Under the pieces are notes generated by a model. That model saw nothing but the letters and a program-made list of their open reading frames with translations. It was not told the DNA's origin and searched no databases. Positions 60,058 to 64,000 of a stretch of DNA of 64,000 bases are shown here, one piece after another. A program made the position numbers and the translations under genes. The stretch's first letter is position 1. Each line of letters starts with the position of its first letter. The stretch is from Halomarina ordinaria (GTDB lineage: Archaea; Halobacteriota; Halobacteria; Halobacteriales; Haloarculaceae). The DNA lies in NCBI RefSeq assembly GCF_030553305.1, contig NZ_JARRAH010000001.1:930001-994000 (forward strand), given 5' to 3'.

Positions 60058-61055
60058 CCGACCGCGACACCTTCCTGCCCGTCTCGGCGCAGTCGAGCGT
60101 GGGGACGTTCGTCGAGCAGGCCAGACGATCCGAGGAACTGGGCTACGACGCCGTGTGGCTCCCCGAGACGTGGGGACGAAACGCCGCCGTCACGCTGACG
60201 AGCATCGCCGAGCACACCGAGACCGTCGACCTCGGGACGAGCATCATGCCCATCTACTCGCGCTCGCCCGCGCTCGTCGGCCAGACCGCCGCTACCCTCC
60301 AGGAGGTCTCGGACGGACGGTTCCGCCTCGGCCTCGGGCCGAGCGGCCCCATCGTCATCGAGAACTGGCACGGCGTGGAGTACGGCAACCCGCTCAAGCG
60401 GACGCGAGAGACGGTCGACGTCGTCAAGCAGGTGCTCACCGGCGAGGAAGTCGAGTACGAGGGCGAGTACTTCGACCTCTCGGGCTTCCGCCTGCGCTGT
60501 GCGCCGCCCGACCCCGTCCCACCGGTGGAGGTGGCGGGGATGGGGCCGAAGGCGGTCGAACTGGCGGGGCGCTTCGCCGACGGCTGGCACGCCCTCCTGT
60601 TCACGGAGGAGGGACTCGAGGAGCGCCTCGCAGACCTCCACCGCGGCGTCGACCTCGGGGAGCGCGACCCCGATGACGTCCGGGTGACCCTCTCGCTGAC
60701 CTGCTGCGCGCTGGCGGACAGCGAACGGGCGCGCGAACTGGTCCGCCAGCACACGGCGTTCTACGTCGGCGGGATGGGGACGTTCTACCGCGACTCGCTC
60801 GCCCGACAGGGCCACGAGGAGACCGCGAACGACGTGTACGACGCCTGGCAGGCGGGCGACCGCGAGGCCGCGATGGACGCCATCGACGACGACCTGCTCG
60901 ACGCGCTGGCGGTCGCCGGCACGCCCGAGGAGGCCCGCGAGGCCATCGCGCGCTTCGAGGCCGTCCCCGGCGTCGACGCCGTCTCCGTCTCGTTCCCGCG
61001 GGGGGCCGACAGCGAGGACGTGACGGCGACCATCGACGCGCTGGCGCCGAACTGA
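60054..61055 (+). CDS. LLM-class (probably F420-dependent) oxidoreductase
   Basis: A 333-aa luciferase-like TIM barrel. LGYDAVWLPETWGRNAAVTL, VDLGTSIMPIYSRSPALVGQ, GRFRLGLGPSGPIVIENWHG and PPVEVAGMGPKAVELAGRFA resemble F420-dependent dehydrogenases. It is a paralog of the protein at 49991. Overlapping ATGA with the SDR gene indicates a two-gene operon. The physiological substrate is unknown; context suggests organic-acid or terpenoid-like catabolism. Confidence 0.88.
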   Translation: MTDRDTFLPVSAQSSVGTFVEQARRSEELGYDAVWLPETWGRNAAVTLTSIAEHTETVDLGTSIMPIYSRSPALVGQTAATLQEVSDGRFRLGLGPSGPIVIENWHGVEYGNPLKRTRETVDVVKQVLTGEEVEYEGEYFDLSGFRLRCAPPDPVPPVEVAGMGPKAVELAGRFADGWHALLFTEEGLEERLADLHRGVDLGERDPDDVRVTLSLTCCALADSERARELVRQHTAFYVGGMGTFYRDSLARQGHEETANDVYDAWQAGDREAAMDAIDDDLLDALAVAGTPEEAREAIARFEAVPGVDAVSVSFPRGADSEDVTATIDALAPN

Positions 61056-61150
61056 GGAATCCAGAAGACAGTCTTCTGATATTATACAATTTCTCCTACA
61101 GCTGGTAACTGATACCAATTCCCTCCCGAACGATGTGAGATATACGAAGA

Positions 61151-61159
61151 ATTATAAGG
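61151..61159 (+). promoter_or_regulatory. TATA box of the TAXI-TRAP operon
   Basis: ATTATAAGG, 23-31 nt before the ATG at 61182. The 60 bp before it are AT-rich (GATATTATACAATTT), in contrast with the coding regions. Confidence 0.65.
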
Positions 61160-61181
61160 ATAAACTGTTAGCCTTTGGAGT

Positions 61182-62249
61182 ATGGTTGCTTCACGTGAAC
61201 GGAGCTCACGGCGGACGTTTCTCAAGACGACACTCGGCGCAGGGGGGGCCCTGACGCTCGCCGGGTGTCTGGAGGGGGACGGCGGCAGTGGCGGCGGGAA
61301 CAGCACGCAGAACGGGTCGGGTGGGTCCGGCGCGTCCGGTGACCTGGTCATGCTCACGTCGACGGAGACGACGTCCGCCTACGCGATGAGTCAGGGAATC
61401 AGCGCGGTGGTGTCGGAGAACGCCGACGAGGTGAGCGTCGACGCCCGCCCGAGCGAGGGGACCAACGCGAACATCGGGGCGCTCGACCGCAACGAGGCCG
61501 ACATCGTCTACATCCAGAACTGGACGGCGAACAAGGTGATGGAGGGCGAGGACCCGTTCGGCGACATCTCGTTCACCCCGAACCAGGTCCACCACCTCTA
61601 CGACCTCGGCTGGTTCCTCTGTACGCCCAACGAGGGCTGGGAGACCGTCGCCGACATCGAGTCCGGCAGCCGCGTCTCGCCCACTCCCCGGGGCTCGGGG
61701 ACGGCGGAGATGCTCGAACAGGCGCTGAGTTACGTCACCGAGGACTACGAGCGCGTCAGTACGGACTACGGGAGTCAGGGCAGCGCGATGAACGAGGGGC
61801 GCCTCGACGTCGGGGCGGGGACGTTCGTCAACTTCTCCGTCGAGCCGAGCTGGCTCCAGGAGATGAAGTCCACGACCGACCTCCGGGTGCTCGACTTCCC
61901 GGACGAGGTCATCGGCGAACTGGAGGACGACCCGGCCATCGTCATCAGCGAGATCGAGACGGGGGAGCTCGACGGGTACGCCTATCTCCCCGAGCCCCTC
62001 CGGACGCCCGCGCTGTCGTACAACTTCGTCGTCCGCAACGACGCCGACTACGACACCATCTACACCTACCTGGAGACCGTCTACGGGAACCGCGAGGCGC
62101 TCCAGGAGCGCAACCAGCTGATGGCGCCGCTCGCCGAGGGCGAACAGTTCCTCGCGAACCCCTACGAGATGCCGTTCCACCCCGCCGCCGCTGACTTCTA
62201 CGAGGAGCAAGGGGTCTGGAGCGACGAGTACGAACGCGGCGATGAGTGA
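61182..62249 (+). CDS. TAXI family TRAP transporter solute-binding lipoprotein
   Basis: A 355-aa Tat lipoprotein: RRTFLK (RR at 10-11) and lipobox LAGC with Cys29, then a Gly/Ser/Asn-rich linker. The mature domain reads VMLTSTETTSAYAMSQGISA, IGALDRNEADIVYIQNWTAN, VSPTPRGSGTAEMLEQALSY and VDVGAGTFVNFS-like segments of the TAXI (TRAP-associated extracytoplasmic immunogenic) family. It captures a small carboxylate-type solute outside the cell for the fused permease. It overlaps the permease gene by 8 bp. Confidence 0.9.
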   Translation: MVASRERSSRRTFLKTTLGAGGALTLAGCLEGDGGSGGGNSTQNGSGGSGASGDLVMLTSTETTSAYAMSQGISAVVSENADEVSVDARPSEGTNANIGALDRNEADIVYIQNWTANKVMEGEDPFGDISFTPNQVHHLYDLGWFLCTPNEGWETVADIESGSRVSPTPRGSGTAEMLEQALSYVTEDYERVSTDYGSQGSAMNEGRLDVGAGTFVNFSVEPSWLQEMKSTTDLRVLDFPDEVIGELEDDPAIVISEIETGELDGYAYLPEPLRTPALSYNFVVRNDADYDTIYTYLETVYGNREALQERNQLMAPLAEGEQFLANPYEMPFHPAAADFYEEQGVWSDEYERGDE

Positions 62250-64000
62250 GACGGCCCACGCCGGCGGGATGGCGCGCGTACGGGCGACGTTCCGCGGCGT
62301 CGTGGAGGGCCGGAGCGCCGGCGAGTTGGCCCTGTGGCTGCTCATCGGCCTCCTCGGCGTCGGCCTCACGGTCTACACCCTGTACCACGCGCGGTTCCAG
62401 ACGCTCGTCAGGACGCGCCACTCGAACGTCTTCCTCGGCGTCGGCCTCGCGCTGTTCTACCTCTACGAGACCCAGAAACACCTGTACGGGACCGAGGACG
62501 TGACGGCCTACCGCGAACGCGACCCGACGCCCGAGGGGAGCGCCCTCTCGGGGCTGCGGAGCGTCGGGCGCTTCGACTGGCTGCTGACGCTCGTCTCGGC
62601 CGTCGTCACCCTGCTCGCGGCGGCGTACGTCGAGACGAACTTCGACCGCCTGCTGGAGGACGCCGTCGTCGTGGGGTACACCCAGATGGACCACCTCGTG
62701 GGGCTGGTCATCGTCGCGCTCGTCGTCGACGCCACCCGGCGCGCCTACGGATGGGCCATCACATCGGTGGTGCTCGCCGCCATCGCCTACGCGCTGGTCG
62801 GCCCCTGGCTCCCGGGCTTTCTCGGCCACACCGGCATGGACCTGACCGACGTCGCCCGGTACGGGGCCATCGGGCTGTCCGGCACCTACGGGTTCATCCT
62901 CGGCGTCGGGACGACCTGGGTGGCCGTCTTCATCATGTTCGCCGGCCTCGCGCAGGCGTACGGCGCGCTCGATTACGTCCTCGACGTGGGCGAGGAGGCC
63001 GGCTCCAGACTCAAGACCGGCGTCGTCCAGATGGCCGTCGTCTCCAGCATGGCGATGGGCTCCATCACGGGGAGCGCGGCGGCCAACACCGCGACGACGG
63101 GGAGTTTCACCATCCCGATGATGCAGCGCCAGGGCGTCCGCGACGACTTCGCGGCCGCCATCGAGAGCGTCGCCTCCTCGGGCGGCCAGATGATGCCGCC
63201 CGTGATGGGCGTCGCGGCGTTCCTGATGGCCGACCTGCTCGGCATCAGCTACGTCGACGTGCTGCAGGCGGCGCTGATACCCGCGATACTGTTCTACTTC
63301 AGCGTCGGCGTCGCCGTCCAGTTCGCCGTCCTCCGGTACGGCTGGACCACCGAGCGGACGGGGTCGTTCGACCCGCGGGTCCTCCTGAAGGGCGTCCACT
63401 TCGCGGTCCCGCTGGCTGTACTGGTGGTGACGCTCGTCTACTACCGGTTGACGCCGCTGAGCGCCGGGCTCTACACGACGCTGGTGATGGTACCGACGGT
63501 CTTCGTCCGCGACCTCGCGGTCGAGGGCGCGAGCCTCGGGACGCTCTGGGGGACGCTGGTGGACACGGTCGCCGGGTTGCGCGACGGCGCGCTCGACATG
63601 GCGCCGCTGGTGGGCGTGCTCGCGGCGATGGGTATCATCATCGAGATGCTCACCCAGACGGGGTTGGCGAACAAGGTGAGCTTCCGGATGGTCGGGCTGG
63701 CCGGCGGGGTGTTCGTCGCCGTCCTGCTGATGGCGATGGTGCTCAGCATCGTCTTCGGGCTGGGGATGCCGACGCCCGCGGCGTACATCCTCGTCGTCAT
63801 CCTCGTCGCGCCGGGCATCATCGAGGTGGGCGTCCCGGAACTCGTCGCCCACCTGTTCGTGTTCTACTTCGCGATGCTGTCGGCCATCACCCCGCCCGTG
63901 GCGGTGGCGGTGGCCGTCGGCGCGCGCATCGCCGACGCGGACTTCCTCCGGACGGGGAAGCAGGCGATGCGCCTCGGCGCGGCGGGGTTCTTCATCCCCT
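62242..64000 (+). CDS. TRAP transporter fused (DctQM-type) permease, truncated by window end
   Basis: The frame from ATG 62242 (MSETAHAGGM) runs to the last base. N-terminal helices correspond to the small DctQ-like part (LALWLLIGLLGVGLTVYTLY, VFLGVGLALFYLYETQ), then the large DctM-like part with SSMAMGSITGSAAANTATTG, TIPMMQRQGVRDDFAAAIES, VASSGGQMMPPVMGVAAFLM and IVFGLGMPTPAAYILVVILV. These are the fused-permease signatures of TAXI-type TRAP systems. It uses an ion gradient to import the bound solute. At least 586 residues are visible. Confidence 0.92.
   Translation, partial: MSETAHAGGMARVRATFRGVVEGRSAGELALWLLIGLLGVGLTVYTLYHARFQTLVRTRHSNVFLGVGLALFYLYETQKHLYGTEDVTAYRERDPTPEGSALSGLRSVGRFDWLLTLVSAVVTLLAAAYVETNFDRLLEDAVVVGYTQMDHLVGLVIVALVVDATRRAYGWAITSVVLAAIAYALVGPWLPGFLGHTGMDLTDVARYGAIGLSGTYGFILGVGTTWVAVFIMFAGLAQAYGALDYVLDVGEEAGSRLKTGVVQMAVVSSMAMGSITGSAAANTATTGSFTIPMMQRQGVRDDFAAAIESVASSGGQMMPPVMGVAAFLMADLLGISYVDVLQAALIPAILFYFSVGVAVQFAVLRYGWTTERTGSFDPRVLLKGVHFAVPLAVLVVTLVYYRLTPLSAGLYTTLVMVPTVFVRDLAVEGASLGTLWGTLVDTVAGLRDGALDMAPLVGVLAAMGIIIEMLTQTGLANKVSFRMVGLAGGVFVAVLLMAMVLSIVFGLGMPTPAAYILVVILVAPGIIEVGVPELVAHLFVFYFAMLSAITPPVAVAVAVGARIADADFLRTGKQAMRLGAAGFFIP

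Noticed and set aside
1-64000. CRISPR arrays, rRNA and known insertion-sequence transposases
   Set aside because: I saw no regularly spaced repeats, no rRNA-like sequence and no transposase motif in any frame.

Overview
The window is chromosomal DNA of an extremely halophilic archaeon (class Halobacteria); I cannot name the genus. The evidence is very high GC, Asp/Glu-rich proteins, Tat-type (RR) lipoproteins, many leaderless genes with a TATA-like box about 27 nt before the start codon, frequent ATGA/GTGA gene overlaps, and haloarchaeal families (salactin-type actin, DUF1616, DUF2270, DUF5805-like and small zinc-ribbon proteins). I saw no rRNA, tRNA, CRISPR array or recognisable transposase.

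Layout. 1-6.1 kb: housekeeping genes: a truncated NhaC antiporter, a family 2 glycosyltransferase, thymidine kinase, and kynureninase divergent from an HSL-type alpha/beta hydrolase. 6.4-23.9 kb: a surface or exopolysaccharide locus with four glycosyltransferases, a large membrane protein, three FemAB/GNAT-like transferases, a beta-propeller protein, a Tat lipoprotein beta-helix, a PL14-like Tat protein, DUF1616 and small membrane proteins, and a Wzx-type flippase. 23.9-28.7 kb: an accessory patch with a DUF2270 protein, a DUF5805-like protein plus XerC/D-type integrase, a frameshifted membrane gene and a MOSC protein preceded by an orphan lipoprotein signal sequence. 28.7-33.9 kb: HEAT-repeat, HisG-like, metallo-hydrolase, YlbF and flavodoxin genes. 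In the middle of this is an AT-richer island bounded by a 77-bp inverted repeat (31723-31799 / 32720-32796) that encloses a 66-aa membrane protein and a nested hairpin.

33.9-41 kb: a zinc-ribbon protein, diphthamide synthase Dph2, a second HSL-type hydrolase, a CdpA-like membrane protein next to a salactin-type actin, a METTL5-like methyltransferase and a rhomboid protease. 41-61 kb: a dense acyl-CoA/organic-acid catabolic region. It holds an ACAD10/11-type kinase divergent from an acyl-CoA dehydrogenase, a sirtuin, a second dehydrogenase, two acyl-CoA ligases, a CaiB/BaiF transferase, two LLM (F420-type) oxidoreductases, two SDRs, a 2-hydroxy-acid oxidase, metallo-beta-lactamase-fold and HAD hydrolases, and an asparagine-synthase-like protein with altered active sites. 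61-64 kb: a TAXI-TRAP uptake system (binding lipoprotein plus fused permease, cut by the window end) that may import acids for this region.

Most long open frames antiparallel to these genes are GC-driven shadows and are left out. The observations I rate highest are the inverted-repeat island with its nested hairpin, the split kinase/dehydrogenase pair, the leaderless mini-cistrons overlapping main starts by ATGA, the CdpA-like/salactin pair, and the degenerate asparagine-synthase-like protein.
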